Assembly (NCBI GenBank): GCA_020850945.1
Contig: JADZDR010000032.1
Location: forward strand, 100,784 to 164,783
Length of the DNA stretch: 64,000 nt
Direction of reading: 5' to 3'
Source: Acidimicrobiia bacterium
Lineage (GTDB): Bacteria; Actinomycetota; Acidimicrobiia; UBA2766
Below, piece by piece: positions 33,450 through 42,026 of the stretch. The position numbers and the translations under genes were made by a program. Position 1 is the first letter of the stretch; the number at the start of each line of letters is the position of its first letter. The notes under the pieces were generated by a model. That model was not told where the DNA came from. It saw only the letters and a list, made by a program, of their open reading frames with translations, and did no database searches.

Positions 33450-33935
33450 GTGCCCAAGGTGATCGAAGGCAAGCTCGACGCACACGGGCTCCGCTTCGGC
33501 ATCGTCGCGTCCCGCTTCAACTCGGCGATCGTCGACCAGCTCGTGTCGGGCTGTGCCGACGCCCTCGGCCGTCATGGTGCCGCCGACGACGACATCACGC
33601 TCGTGTGGGTGCCGGGCGCCTTCGAGCTGCCACTCGTGGCGCTCGAGCTCGCCGAGACGGGCACCGTGGATGCAGTCATCTGCCTCGGTGTCGTGATCAG
33701 GGGCGCAACGGACCACTACACGTACGTGGCCGGACAGGCAGCCGCGGGGATAGCGGACGTCGCCCGCGCCGTGCGGGTGCCCATCATCTTCGGGATCCTC
33801 ACGACGGAGACCATCGAGCAGGCGGTGGAGCGGGCAGGCACGAAGGCCGGCAACAAGGGTTGGGACGCCGCGGTCGGGGCGATCGAGGCAGCCGACATCC
33901 TCCGACATATCCGCGCCATGGCGAAGAACGCCTGA
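33450..33935 (+). CDS. ribH: 6,7-dimethyl-8-ribityllumazine synthase
   Basis: 161 residues, GTG start with GAGGAGG upstream. It condenses the RibD product with the RibB product. Seen: FGIVASRFNSAIVDQL, WVPGAFELPLVA, GVVIRGATDHYTYV with the catalytic His, and PIIFGILTTET. The T-x-H-F-D-Y segment common in the family is ATDHYTY here; the His is kept. Last gene of the rib cluster. Confidence 0.95.
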   Translation: MPKVIEGKLDAHGLRFGIVASRFNSAIVDQLVSGCADALGRHGAADDDITLVWVPGAFELPLVALELAETGTVDAVICLGVVIRGATDHYTYVAGQAAAGIADVARAVRVPIIFGILTTETIEQAVERAGTKAGNKGWDAAVGAIEAADILRHIRAMAKNA

Positions 33936-33991
33936 CCTGATCCCACCCTGACCGGACAACGCCTTCACCTGCCCAGTATCGAGGAGAGCCC

Positions 33992-34894
33992 ATGAACGAC
34001 CCGGCCCTCTCGGGTGCGCAACTGCGCCTCGTCGTCCCCAAGGGGAGTCTCGAAGCACAGGTGCTGCGCCTTTTCGAGGATGCCGACCTACCCGTGCAGA
34101 GGTCGAGTGATCGCGACTACCGGGCGACCATCGACGACCCCCGCATCGCCGAGGTGCGGATCCTGCGTCCGCAGGAGATCGGCAAGTACGTCGAGGAGGG
34201 GATCTTCGACATCGGCATCACAGGCCGCGACTGGATCACCGAGACCCAGGCCGAGGTCGTGTCCGTGTGCGAGATCCCGTTCAGCAAGGTGAGTGCCCGC
34301 CCCACACGTGCCGTGCTTGCCGTCCCGGCGGACTCGGACATCGAGACGGCCGCGGACCTGCCGGAGGGCGCGAAGATCTCGACGGAGCTGCCCGAGATCA
34401 CACGGCGCTTCTTCGCCGACCTCGGCAAGAAGGTGCGCATCTATCTGTCCTACGGCGCGACCGAGGCGAAGGTCCCCGACATCGTCGACGCGATCGTGGA
34501 CATAACCGAGACAGGTTCGTCACTGCGCCGCGCCGGACTGCGCATAGTCGCCGAGCTGTGCCAGAGCTATCCGGAGCTCATCGCCAACCCGGAGGTCTGG
34601 GCGGATCCGGTCAAGCAACGCGCGATCCGGGACATCCAGACGCTTCTCGAGGGTGCCGTCAATGCCCGCGGCCGCGTCCTCGTCAAGCTCAACTGCGCCG
34701 CCGCCGACCTCGAGGGCATCCTCGAAGTCCTGCCGTCCATGAAGTCCCCGACCGTGAACGAGCTCGCACACGCGACCGGGTACGCCGTCGAGACCGTCGT
34801 CGCGAAGAACGAGATCAACACCCTCATCCCCGTCCTCAAGAACAGCGGCGCCGAGGACATCATCGAGTTGCCCGTGACGAAGATCGTGGAGTGA
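33992..34894 (+). CDS. hisG: ATP phosphoribosyltransferase, long form
   Basis: First step of histidine synthesis. 300 residues, the long form with a C-terminal ACT-like regulatory domain (about 215-300) used for feedback by histidine, so no HisZ is needed. Seen: LRLVVPKGSLEAQVLRLF, GIFDIGITGRDWI, and the PRPP loop region DAIVDITETGSSLRRAGL. GAGGAG lies upstream of the ATG. No other his gene, including hisE, is in the window. Confidence 0.95.
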   Translation: MNDPALSGAQLRLVVPKGSLEAQVLRLFEDADLPVQRSSDRDYRATIDDPRIAEVRILRPQEIGKYVEEGIFDIGITGRDWITETQAEVVSVCEIPFSKVSARPTRAVLAVPADSDIETAADLPEGAKISTELPEITRRFFADLGKKVRIYLSYGATEAKVPDIVDAIVDITETGSSLRRAGLRIVAELCQSYPELIANPEVWADPVKQRAIRDIQTLLEGAVNARGRVLVKLNCAAADLEGILEVLPSMKSPTVNELAHATGYAVETVVAKNEINTLIPVLKNSGAEDIIELPVTKIVE

Positions 34895-34978
34895 GAATCC
34901 CGTTCGGGTAGAGGCGCCCAATATCCTTGGCCGCGTGGCCCCGGAACGACGTGGGGCCGGATACAGCGGGAGGGCAGG

Positions 34979-37156
34979 GTGTCGATAGCGATCCACGAGA
35001 TTCACGCCGAGCTCGAGGCGGTGGCACGGTCGTTCCTGGAGGCGCACGCGGCGCGCCAGGCCGCACGCGCGCAGCTCGACGCCTCCGACGAGACCTTGCC
35101 CGCGTTCTGGGAGCCGCTCGCCGAGCTCGGCTGGCTCGGTCTCCACATCCCCGAGGAGTACGGCGGATCGGGAGGGGCCATCCCCGAGCTCGTCGTCGTG
35201 CTCGAGGAGCTCGGCCGTGCCGTCGCGCCGGGTCCGTTCCTGCCGACGGTCATGGCGTCCGCCGTCATCGCCGAGCGGGGCAGTCCCGCCCAGGCGGAGC
35301 GGTTCCTGCCCGGTCTCGCCGACGGGACCGTGACGGCGGCGCTCGGTCTGGAGGGGAACCTGCAGCGCAAGGGCAGTGTGGTCGAGGGTGATGCGGGAGT
35401 CGTCCTCGGTGCCGGCCTCGCGGATCTGATCGTCCTGGCCGTGGGGACAGATCTCGTCATCGTGGACACGCGGGGTGGGACAGGTTCGTGCGTGAGCCTC
35501 GAGACGGCAACGAACCTCGACCCCACGCGTCGCAGCGCCCGCGTCGGGATCGCGGGCCTCGACGTCGACGACAGCGCTCTCCTCCGGGACGCGAGGCCGC
35601 TCGGCCTCGCCCTCGCCCGCATCCTCGCCTCGGCCGAAGCCGTCGGAGGCGCCTACCTCTGCACTGAAGAGGCGACCGAGTACGCGAAGGTGCGTGAGCA
35701 GTTCGGGCGTGTGATCGGCATGTTCCAGGCCGTGAAGCACATCTGCGCCGACATGCTCGTTGAGGCCGAGGCGGCGACGGCAGCCGTCTGGGACGCGGCA
35801 CGGGCCGCGGCAGGTGGGGACGCCACGCAGATCGAGCTCGCGGCGGCTGTCGCCGCCGTGCAGGCGCTGCCGGCATTCCTGCGCAACGCGCAGCGCAACA
35901 TCCAGGTACACGGCGGGATCGGTTTCACGTGGGAGCACGACGCCCACATGTATCTGCGGCGGGCCGTGACACTGCAGCTCCTCCTGCCTCCCGACGACGC
36001 CGCTCTCGACGTCGCCCGGTTTGCGAAGGACGGCGTGAAGCGCGATCACGCCTTCGAGTTGCCTGCCGAGGCGGAGGAGTATCGCGAAGAGGCACGCCGG
36101 GCGGCGGAAGAGCTGAAGTCGCTGCCCGACAACGGCACGCGCCGCGCACGCATGATCGACACCGGCTACGTGCAGCCGCACTGGCCGAAGCCGTGGGGCC
36201 GGGAGGCCAAGGCATTGGAGCAGCTCGTCATCGACGAGGAGTTCCGCAGGGTCAAGGTCCGCATGCCCGACCTCGGGATCACGGGATGGGTCATCCTGAC
36301 CATCGCCCAGCACGGTACCGGGGATCAGGTGGAGAGATGGGTGCGCCCCACCCTCGAAGGTCGCCTCACTTGGTGCCAGCTCTTCAGTGAGCCCGGTGCC
36401 GGATCCGATGCGGCCGGGATCACGACGAAGGCCGTACGTGTCGACGGCGGCTGGGAGATCACGGGGCAGAAGGTGTGGACGAGCGGGGCCCAGATCAGTG
36501 ATTTCGGCCTCGCCACCGTGCGGACCGACTTCTCCAAGCCCAAGCACGCCGGGATCACCACGGTCGTGGTCGACATGAAGGCCGAGGGTGTCGACGTGCG
36601 CCCCTTGCGGGAGTGCACGGGGCACTCCCTCTTCAACGAGGTCTTCTTCGACAGCGTGTTCGTCTCCGACGACGACGTCGTCGGAGACGTCGACGCGGGC
36701 TGGACCGTGGCGCGGGCGACGCTCGGGAACGAGCGACTCAGCATCGGCGGTGGCTCGGCCGCTCCCATTCCTATCAACGTCGTCGAGCTCACCCGCACCA
36801 CGGACTGCACGGATCCGCTCCTACTGCGCGACGTGGGTCTCTACGTCGCCGAGACGGCGACCATCAAGGCGGTCAACCTGCGCCGTGTCGAGCGGGCGGT
36901 CGCCGACACCGGACCGGGGCCGGAGGGCAACGTCACCAAGTTCCTGACCGCCCTCAACTCCCAGACAGCCGGCGACCTCGCACAGCGTCTCCTCGGAACC
37001 GGTGCCGTCGTCCTCGACCAGGGTGTCGCCGAGATGGCGACGTTCGGCATGCTTTTCTCGCGGGCGATGACGATCGCGGGCGGGACGACCGAGATAACGC
37101 GCAATCAGATCGGGGAGCGCATCCTCGGTCTGCCCCGCGACCCCCTCGTGAAATAA
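34979..37156 (+). CDS. Double-domain acyl-CoA dehydrogenase (FadE-type)
   Basis: 725 residues with two tandem acyl-CoA dehydrogenase modules. The first (about 1-350) contains LGLHIPEEYGGSGGAIPELV and NIQVHGGIGFTWEHDAHMYL. The second (about 370-725) contains FSEPGAGSDAAGITTKAV, WEITGQKVWTSGAQISDFG and GGTTEITRNQIGERILGLPRD. Fused FadE proteins of this size occur in mycobacteria. The flavin and the catalytic base probably reside in only one half, but which one I cannot settle. GTG start with GGGAGGG 4 nt upstream. A palindromic element follows the stop. Confidence 0.88.
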   Translation: MSIAIHEIHAELEAVARSFLEAHAARQAARAQLDASDETLPAFWEPLAELGWLGLHIPEEYGGSGGAIPELVVVLEELGRAVAPGPFLPTVMASAVIAERGSPAQAERFLPGLADGTVTAALGLEGNLQRKGSVVEGDAGVVLGAGLADLIVLAVGTDLVIVDTRGGTGSCVSLETATNLDPTRRSARVGIAGLDVDDSALLRDARPLGLALARILASAEAVGGAYLCTEEATEYAKVREQFGRVIGMFQAVKHICADMLVEAEAATAAVWDAARAAAGGDATQIELAAAVAAVQALPAFLRNAQRNIQVHGGIGFTWEHDAHMYLRRAVTLQLLLPPDDAALDVARFAKDGVKRDHAFELPAEAEEYREEARRAAEELKSLPDNGTRRARMIDTGYVQPHWPKPWGREAKALEQLVIDEEFRRVKVRMPDLGITGWVILTIAQHGTGDQVERWVRPTLEGRLTWCQLFSEPGAGSDAAGITTKAVRVDGGWEITGQKVWTSGAQISDFGLATVRTDFSKPKHAGITTVVVDMKAEGVDVRPLRECTGHSLFNEVFFDSVFVSDDDVVGDVDAGWTVARATLGNERLSIGGGSAAPIPINVVELTRTTDCTDPLLLRDVGLYVAETATIKAVNLRRVERAVADTGPGPEGNVTKFLTALNSQTAGDLAQRLLGTGAVVLDQGVAEMATFGMLFSRAMTIAGGTTEITRNQIGERILGLPRDPLVK

Positions 37157-37159
37157 CCA

Positions 37160-37209
37160 GGGTTGCGAGGATCCTGCGCTGCGTACGCGGGTCACATCCT
37201 CACAACCCC
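37160..37209. repeat. Palindromic intergenic element, copy 3
   Basis: GGGTTGCGAGGATCC (37160-37174) faces ATCCTCACAACCCC (37196-37209) around a ~21-nt centre with TGCGTACGCGGGTCAC. The reverse complement aligns with copy 1 almost base for base in the arms and the CCCGCG-TACG centre. It lies 3 nt after the acyl-CoA dehydrogenase stop. Confidence 0.75.
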
Positions 37210-37243
37210 CCGGGCCGCGTTTCCCCACTCCCGCTGAACGCTG

Positions 37244-37249
37244 TAAAGT
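37244..37249 (+). promoter_or_regulatory. -10 box, leaderless-type, for the duplicated secreted protein
   Basis: TAAAGT is 6 nt before the ATG at 37256. Confidence 0.55.
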
Positions 37250-37255
37250 CGTGGC

Positions 37256-38464
37256 ATGTGGGGTCGGCTCGGGCGTCGTCTGGCGCTTCTCGTGACGGTG
37301 ACTTCAGTGGTGGCCGGGGTCACGTGTGCCACCCCACGTCCCGCCACCGGGGAGACTGATCCCCTGCCACGCCGAGTCCGCCTCGGCGTGGGCGCCGATG
37401 CCGCGCTCTCGATCGGTGCCCTGCCTGCCTTCGCCTACGACGGCAGGGCAGGCCTGGGGGAGGGGAGCGCCGTCGAGACGTCGCCCGGCGTCTACGCGCT
37501 CCACTTCCCTGCCGCGCAGGTGACCGTGCCTCCCCTCGAGATGGTCCCGTTCCTGCCCCGCCTCCCGCTCGAGGTGGAGATCGTCCCACGTGACCTGAAC
37601 GGGACCTTCGATGTCTGCTCGGGTGAGATGGAGCTCGACTTCGACGCCGTCTTCGTACCCCGCGTCGGCTCCCGCCGGCTCACCCCGCTCTCGGTGGTCA
37701 CTCCGCTCACGTCCGGCGCAGTCCCCCTCGACGCGCTCGGGTCTGGTCGGCTCTCCGGCACGGCGCAGGTGCCCGCAACCGGAGACGTCCTCGTCGACAC
37801 TCTCCTCCGGCTCCCCGCCGCGGCATCAGCCGATCTCCCCGTCCACGTCCACTTCGCGGGCGGTCCCCCCGCCTGCCCGGCTGATTCGGTCGACCCGTCC
37901 GCGCGCGGATCGATGGAGGTGCGTCCCGACAGCCGTCTCAAGATCGGGCGTCGCTTCCCGTGGTTCCCGTACGACGGCAAGGGGTCGGGCGGTGGGCTGG
38001 ACCTCACCCCCGTCACGGGCACCCCGGGGGCGACGCACGAGGTGGTCGTCCCCGTGGATTCGCTGCACGTGCCACCCCTGCTCATGTTCCCGCCCTTCAC
38101 GCAGGCACGAGTCGAGATCCAGCCGGCCGAGATGCGCGGTGTCCTCGATGCATGCACGGGGTCGGTGCACCTCGCGTTCGATGCCGTGTTCCAGCCGGTC
38201 GTCGGCACATGGCGCACCACCCCCATTGCCGTCGTGACCGACCTCACGACCGGCGTCTCCTCGGGGGACTTCACGACGCTCACGGGCGCACCGATGGACG
38301 AGTGGGGGGATCTGCGTCTCGTCGGCGTCGCCCGTGTCCCCAAGACCGGCGACCTGTTCGTCGACCTCCTCCTCGGCCTACCCACCGATGCGGTCACCGA
38401 CATGGCGGTCCACATCGACCTGCCCGCCGGGATCGGCTGTCCCGGGGCCGCTTCGACCCCATGA
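37256..38464 (+). CDS. Secreted protein with internal domain duplication
   Basis: 402 residues, no recognised family. A signal peptide (LALLVTVTSVVAGVTC, a Cys close to a lipobox) is followed by two homologous domains of about 170-180 residues. Matching pairs: PAFAYDGRAG with PWFPYDGKGS, QVTVPPLEMVPF with SLHVPPLLMFPP, FDVCSGEMELDFDAVFVP with LDACTGSVHLAFDAVFQP, and VVTPLTSG with VVTDLTTG. One Cys early and one late in each domain may pair. Beta-rich composition suggests an extracytoplasmic binding or structural protein. A -10 box sits 6 nt before the ATG. Convergent with a UbiB-like kinase. Confidence 0.78.
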   Translation: MWGRLGRRLALLVTVTSVVAGVTCATPRPATGETDPLPRRVRLGVGADAALSIGALPAFAYDGRAGLGEGSAVETSPGVYALHFPAAQVTVPPLEMVPFLPRLPLEVEIVPRDLNGTFDVCSGEMELDFDAVFVPRVGSRRLTPLSVVTPLTSGAVPLDALGSGRLSGTAQVPATGDVLVDTLLRLPAAASADLPVHVHFAGGPPACPADSVDPSARGSMEVRPDSRLKIGRRFPWFPYDGKGSGGGLDLTPVTGTPGATHEVVVPVDSLHVPPLLMFPPFTQARVEIQPAEMRGVLDACTGSVHLAFDAVFQPVVGTWRTTPIAVVTDLTTGVSSGDFTTLTGAPMDEWGDLRLVGVARVPKTGDLFVDLLLGLPTDAVTDMAVHIDLPAGIGCPGAASTP

Positions 38465-38514
38465 CCGGCCCCAGACGACAACTGGATACCTGAGGTGTGT
38501 GCGGGACCCGGTCA
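38462..38514. terminator. Inverted repeat spanning both convergent stop codons
   Basis: TGACCGG (38462-38468) and CCGGTCA (38508-38514) are perfect complements and contain the stop codons of both flanking genes. The loop is long (39 nt) and has no T-run, so terminator function is uncertain. Confidence 0.35.
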
Positions 38515-39837
38515 GCCCTGGAGGAACTCGAGGACGTAGGGGCCCACGACGTCGTTGGGGCGCGCATCCGGGGAGAGCTCGCCGCAGAGCGCCATGAGCA
38601 GGCCGAGTGCCCGCCCCCACATCACGACACCGTTGGGGAGCTGGAAGGACTTGATGTCACGCATCTTCTCGCGTGTCTCGCCGAAGTACGACTGGAAGTC
38701 CATGCGGGCGGACTCGCGGGCCGACAGGTTGAAGAAGCGGGGATCGAACTGGATGGTGGCGAGCTCACGCACCTTGGGCAGGTCGGACCTGTCTACGAAC
38801 CCGGCCTCGGCGAGCGTCTCGGCGTACATGTCGACGTCCATCGTGATCGTCGCCACGAGGTTGCGCCGGATCGCGTCCCGGATGTGGGGCTCGAGGCGGC
38901 GGTTCATCCCGAAGTCGAGAAGCACGATGCGCCCCTCGGAATCCACGAAGAGGTTGCCCGGATGTGGGTCGGCGTGGAAGAGGCCGTCCATGAATATCTG
39001 GCGGAGGAAGATCTTCGCGGTGCGGAGCGCGATCTCGTCGATGTCGAAGCCGGCCGCCCGCAGCTCGGCCTGGTGGTTGATCTTGATGCCGTGGAGGAAC
39101 TCCATCGTCAGAACACGCTTGGTCGTGTACTGCCAGTGGATGTGCGGGATCACGTACGTCCCCGCGAGCTCCTCGGCCAGGCCCAGGTTGCGGTTGACCT
39201 CCTCGGCGGTCTCGCCTTCCCGGATGTAGTCCATCTCGCCGTGGATCGCCTCGAGCAGCTCGTCGTAGATGCGGCGCGTGTCGGCAACCGTGAGGAAGTT
39301 GAAGACCCAGAGGCCGAGGCGTGTCACCGCCATGTCCACGGCGACGGCCTTCTCGATACCCGGATACTGGACCTTGACGGCCACCTCGGTGCCGTCCTCG
39401 AGGACGGCACGGTGCACCTGCCCGAGGCTTGCCGCGGCGATGGCGTCGACGTCGAACTCGGCGAAGATCTCGTCCACCGGTCTGCCGAGCTCGTATTCGA
39501 GTTGGGCGCGGATCTCGGGGAACGGGTGGGGCGCCACACGGTCCTGCAGCTTGCTGAGCTCATCGGTGATCTCGGCCGGGATGAGGTCGGATCGCAGGCT
39601 GCCGACCTGGCCGACCTTGATCAGGCCCGCCTTCTCGCGTTCGGCCGCGCGGACGAACGTGCGGCCGAAGCCGGTGGAGATGCGGCGCAGCAACCCCCGC
39701 CCGATCCATTTGCGCCGGTAGGCGGCGATGGCCGCCCAGACGACGAACGCGTAGACGAGGAGGCCGAACCCGACGAGGGCACGCCGGACGAGCTCGAGCG
39801 GGGTGGCTTCCTCAGGCCTCGGAGGAGCCACCGGCAT
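38512..39837 (-). CDS. ABC1/UbiB-family atypical kinase
   Basis: About 441 residues. Family motifs: KVGQVGSLRSDLIP (KxGQ motif), IAAASLGQVHRA (Ala-rich loop that replaces the Gly-rich loop), VAVKVQYPG (Lys), FHADPHPGNLFVD and IVLLDFGMN (catalytic Asp residues). A hydrophobic segment near the N-terminus (VGFGLLVYAFVVWAAIAA) may anchor it. Family members act in quinone biosynthesis or lipid handling through ATP-dependent activity. The start is uncertain: ATG 39837 is used here and overlaps the 3' end of the DUF1844 gene by 26 nt; ATG 39888 is an alternative. Confidence 0.88.
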   Translation of the reverse strand: MPVAPPRPEEATPLELVRRALVGFGLLVYAFVVWAAIAAYRRKWIGRGLLRRISTGFGRTFVRAAEREKAGLIKVGQVGSLRSDLIPAEITDELSKLQDRVAPHPFPEIRAQLEYELGRPVDEIFAEFDVDAIAAASLGQVHRAVLEDGTEVAVKVQYPGIEKAVAVDMAVTRLGLWVFNFLTVADTRRIYDELLEAIHGEMDYIREGETAEEVNRNLGLAEELAGTYVIPHIHWQYTTKRVLTMEFLHGIKINHQAELRAAGFDIDEIALRTAKIFLRQIFMDGLFHADPHPGNLFVDSEGRIVLLDFGMNRRLEPHIRDAIRRNLVATITMDVDMYAETLAEAGFVDRSDLPKVRELATIQFDPRFFNLSARESARMDFQSYFGETREKMRDIKSFQLPNGVVMWGRALGLLMALCGELSPDARPNDVVGPYVLEFLQG

Positions 39838-40270
39838 CCCCGCCTGGCGCGCCCGCGTCCCCTCTGGCAGCACTCGCGACCTGGACATAGGCGAGCTGGA
39901 GCTGGCTCATGAGCTCGTCGAGTTGCGCATGCAGTTCCGGTGGGAAGCGGTCGCCGGCTGCCGCGGTGAGAGCCCTCACAGCATCGATGGCGAGACGTGA
40001 CTGGTCGAGCTCCCCCGGCTGCAGATGGAGCTGGGCGACCTGGGCGAGGGTATTGATCTCGTTGAGGATCAACTCCTCGACCGGGATCTGCTTGAGTTGC
40101 TCGAGTGCGGCCCGGATCTCGGCAACCTGCTCCTCCGTGAGCTCGGGCGGAACCCCGTGATCATGGTGCGGCCCGGCATGCGCCTCGTCTGCCCCGGCGG
40201 GCGCTGGAGCCCCGGAATCCCGCTTGCCGACGGGCACGTCGCCACCCGGGGTCCACAACTTGCGTTCCAT
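39812..40270 (-). CDS. DUF1844 family protein
   Basis: About 152 residues, soluble. The conserved core is a helical bundle: LNEINTLAQVAQLHLQPGEL followed by DQSRLAIDAVRALT and ELDELMSQLQLAYVQVA-like segments. A His/Pro-rich N-terminal linker and a Gly/Ala tail flank it. GGAGGTG 8 nt before the ATG at 40270 fixes the start. Proteins of this family sit next to infC in many actinobacteria, as here (divergent). Function is unknown. Confidence 0.82.
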   Translation of the reverse strand: MERKLWTPGGDVPVGKRDSGAPAPAGADEAHAGPHHDHGVPPELTEEQVAEIRAALEQLKQIPVEELILNEINTLAQVAQLHLQPGELDQSRLAIDAVRALTAAAGDRFPPELHAQLDELMSQLQLAYVQVASAARGDAGAPGGDAGGSSEA

Positions 40271-40274
40271 CTCG

Positions 40275-40304
40275 TCGACACCTCCGTCGTGCTCTACGTA
40301 TACT
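40275..40304 (+). promoter_or_regulatory. Promoter of infC-rpmI-rplT
   Basis: -35 TCGACA (40275-40280), 18-nt spacer, -10 TATACT (40299-40304). Predicted transcription start is near 40311, leaving a leader of roughly 218 nt before infC. The leader holds a perfect hairpin AGACGAA/TTCGTCT at 40367-40384 with a CGAG loop and no ORF that I can support. Confidence 0.6.
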
Positions 40305-40528
40305 GACCGGCGTCCCCGGAGCCGGATCGGCTCCCAGGACGCTACTCGCACCAAGTAGGGGATCCCAGACGAACGAGTTCGTCTCCCCTCACCCCAGGGC
40401 GACTGCCAGGAGCGGCGACCGAAGGGTCAGGGCCGGTTTCGACCTGCCGTACCCTCCTGTCGTCTCTCTCCACATATCGGGATCTCGTCGTGGCGGACGG
40501 GGTCCCCCGGAGCACCGGAGGAGTACAG

Positions 40529-41317
40529 ATCACCGCACGACGCGACACCAGGGTCAACGAACGCATCCGCGCCCGCGAGGTGAGACTTGTCGGGCCCGAA
40601 GGTGAGCAGATGGGGATCACGCCTGTGCCAGAGGCGCTCCAGTTTGCCCGCTCGAAGGGTCTGGATCTCGTCGAAGTCGCGGCTCAGGCGAATCCTCCCG
40701 TCTGCAAGGTCATGGACTGGGGCAAACACCTCTACGAGGAATCCCAGAGACAGAAGGAGTCGCGCAAGAAGCAGGCGCAGGTCATCGTCAAGGAGATGAA
40801 GTTCCGGCCCAAGATCGACGTGCACGACTACGAGACGAAGAAGAAACACGTCGTGCGCTTCCTCGACGACGGCGCCAAGGTGAAGATCACGATCATGTTC
40901 CGCGGGCGGGAGATGACCCACACCGAGCTCGGGAAGCGGATCCTCGATCAGCTCGCGGAGGATCTCGAGGAGATCGCCTCTGTGGAGGCGCAGCCCAAGC
41001 TCGACGGCCGCAACATGATCATGGTCCTGAACCCGCTCAAGAAGGACGCGAGAGCCGAGGCGGAAGTCCGACCCGAGGAGCGCCGGAAGAAGACGAAGGG
41101 CAAGGGCCGCCGCCGTCGTGAGCAGGTGGAGGGGGAGATGTCGGACCTGCCCGACGGCGACGAGGCCGAGGTGGAGGAGTCGCCTGAGGAGGCAGACGGC
41201 AGCGACGTGGAAGCCGGCCCCGACAGCGAAGACGCCGACAGCGAAGAGGTCGAAGCCGAAGAGGTCGAAGCCGTCGCAGAGCGCGTGGAGAGCGAAGCGG
41301 CTGCCGAAGAGGTCTGA
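40529..41317 (+). CDS. infC: Translation initiation factor IF-3, AUC start
   Basis: Binds the 30S subunit and polices start-codon choice. About 262 residues from ATC 40529. Seen: [61 protein letters not shown] and [20 protein letters not shown] (40517-40523) lies 5 nt before ATC, and the family N-terminus begins there. The in-frame GTG at 40490 has no Shine-Dalgarno. A rare start fits IF-3 autoregulation. After the normal end at about residue 180 there is a basic then strongly acidic tail of ~80 residues. First gene of infC-rpmI-rplT. Confidence 0.92.
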   Translation: MTARRDTRVNERIRAREVRLVGPEGEQMGITPVPEALQFARSKGLDLVEVAAQANPPVCKVMDWGKHLYEESQRQKESRKKQAQVIVKEMKFRPKIDVHDYETKKKHVVRFLDDGAKVKITIMFRGREMTHTELGKRILDQLAEDLEEIASVEAQPKLDGRNMIMVLNPLKKDARAEAEVRPEERRKKTKGKGRRRREQVEGEMSDLPDGDEAEVEESPEEADGSDVEAGPDSEDADSEEVEAEEVEAVAERVESEAAAEEV

Positions 41318-41367
41318 CGCACGGTCGGCCACGAGAGAGATCTGCGAATCCCACGAAGGGAGCGACG

Positions 41368-41562
41368 ATGCCCAAGATGAAGACACACCGGGGCGCGGCA
41401 AAGAGATTCCGCGTCACGGGCACCGGCAAGATCCGCCGGCGCAAGGCCTACCGGAGCCACTTGAACGGCAAGAAGACGCAGCGGCGCATCCGCCGTCTCG
41501 GCCGACCCACGCTCGTGTCCGAGGCCGACCACAAGAACGTGCAGCGGCTGCTGGGCGGCTGA
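41368..41562 (+). CDS. rpmI: 50S ribosomal protein L35
   Basis: 64 residues, highly basic. [20 protein letters not shown] and the [11 protein letters not shown] segment are diagnostic of L35. The gene lies 50 nt after infC with GAAGGGAG upstream, in the conserved infC-rpmI-rplT order. Confidence 0.96.
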   Translation: MPKMKTHRGAAKRFRVTGTGKIRRRKAYRSHLNGKKTQRRIRRLGRPTLVSEADHKNVQRLLGG

Positions 41563-41636
41563 CCACCCCGCCACCTGACCGGTCCGCAACGAATTGCCTA
41601 CGCAGCCGGAGGCTGCCCACAGACAGGAGGTACGCA

Positions 41637-42026
41637 ATGACCCGCGTGAAGCGCTCAGTTCACTCCAAGAAGAAGCGCCGCGAGGTGCTCACCCAGGCGA
41701 AGGGTACCTACGGCCAGAAGCGGATCAGCTACCGCAAAGCCCGCGAACAGCAGTTGAAGTCGCTCTCGTACCAGTACCGGGATCGCAAGGCGCGCAAAGG
41801 CGAGTTCAGGCGTCTCTGGAGCCAGCGCATCAACGCCGGCGCGCGCCAGAACGGCCTGACCTACAACACCCTCATCCACGGTCTGAAGCTCGCCGCCGTC
41901 GACCTCGACCGCAAGGTCCTCGCCGATCTTGCCGTCGCCGAGCCCGAGACGTTCGCGGCCGTGTGCGATGTCGCTCGCGAGGCCCTCGCGAGCGAGCCGG
42001 CGCAGGCCGAGGTGAACTCGGCCTGA
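41637..42026 (+). CDS. rplT: 50S ribosomal protein L20
   Basis: 129 residues. [50 protein letters not shown] and the C-terminal [20 protein letters not shown] match L20, which binds 23S rRNA early in assembly. ACAGGAGGT precedes the ATG. The C-terminal ~15 residues are an acidic extension. The stop overlaps the putative CTG start of the rRNA methylase. Confidence 0.96.
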   Translation: MTRVKRSVHSKKKRREVLTQAKGTYGQKRISYRKAREQQLKSLSYQYRDRKARKGEFRRLWSQRINAGARQNGLTYNTLIHGLKLAAVDLDRKVLADLAVAEPETFAAVCDVAREALASEPAQAEVNSA

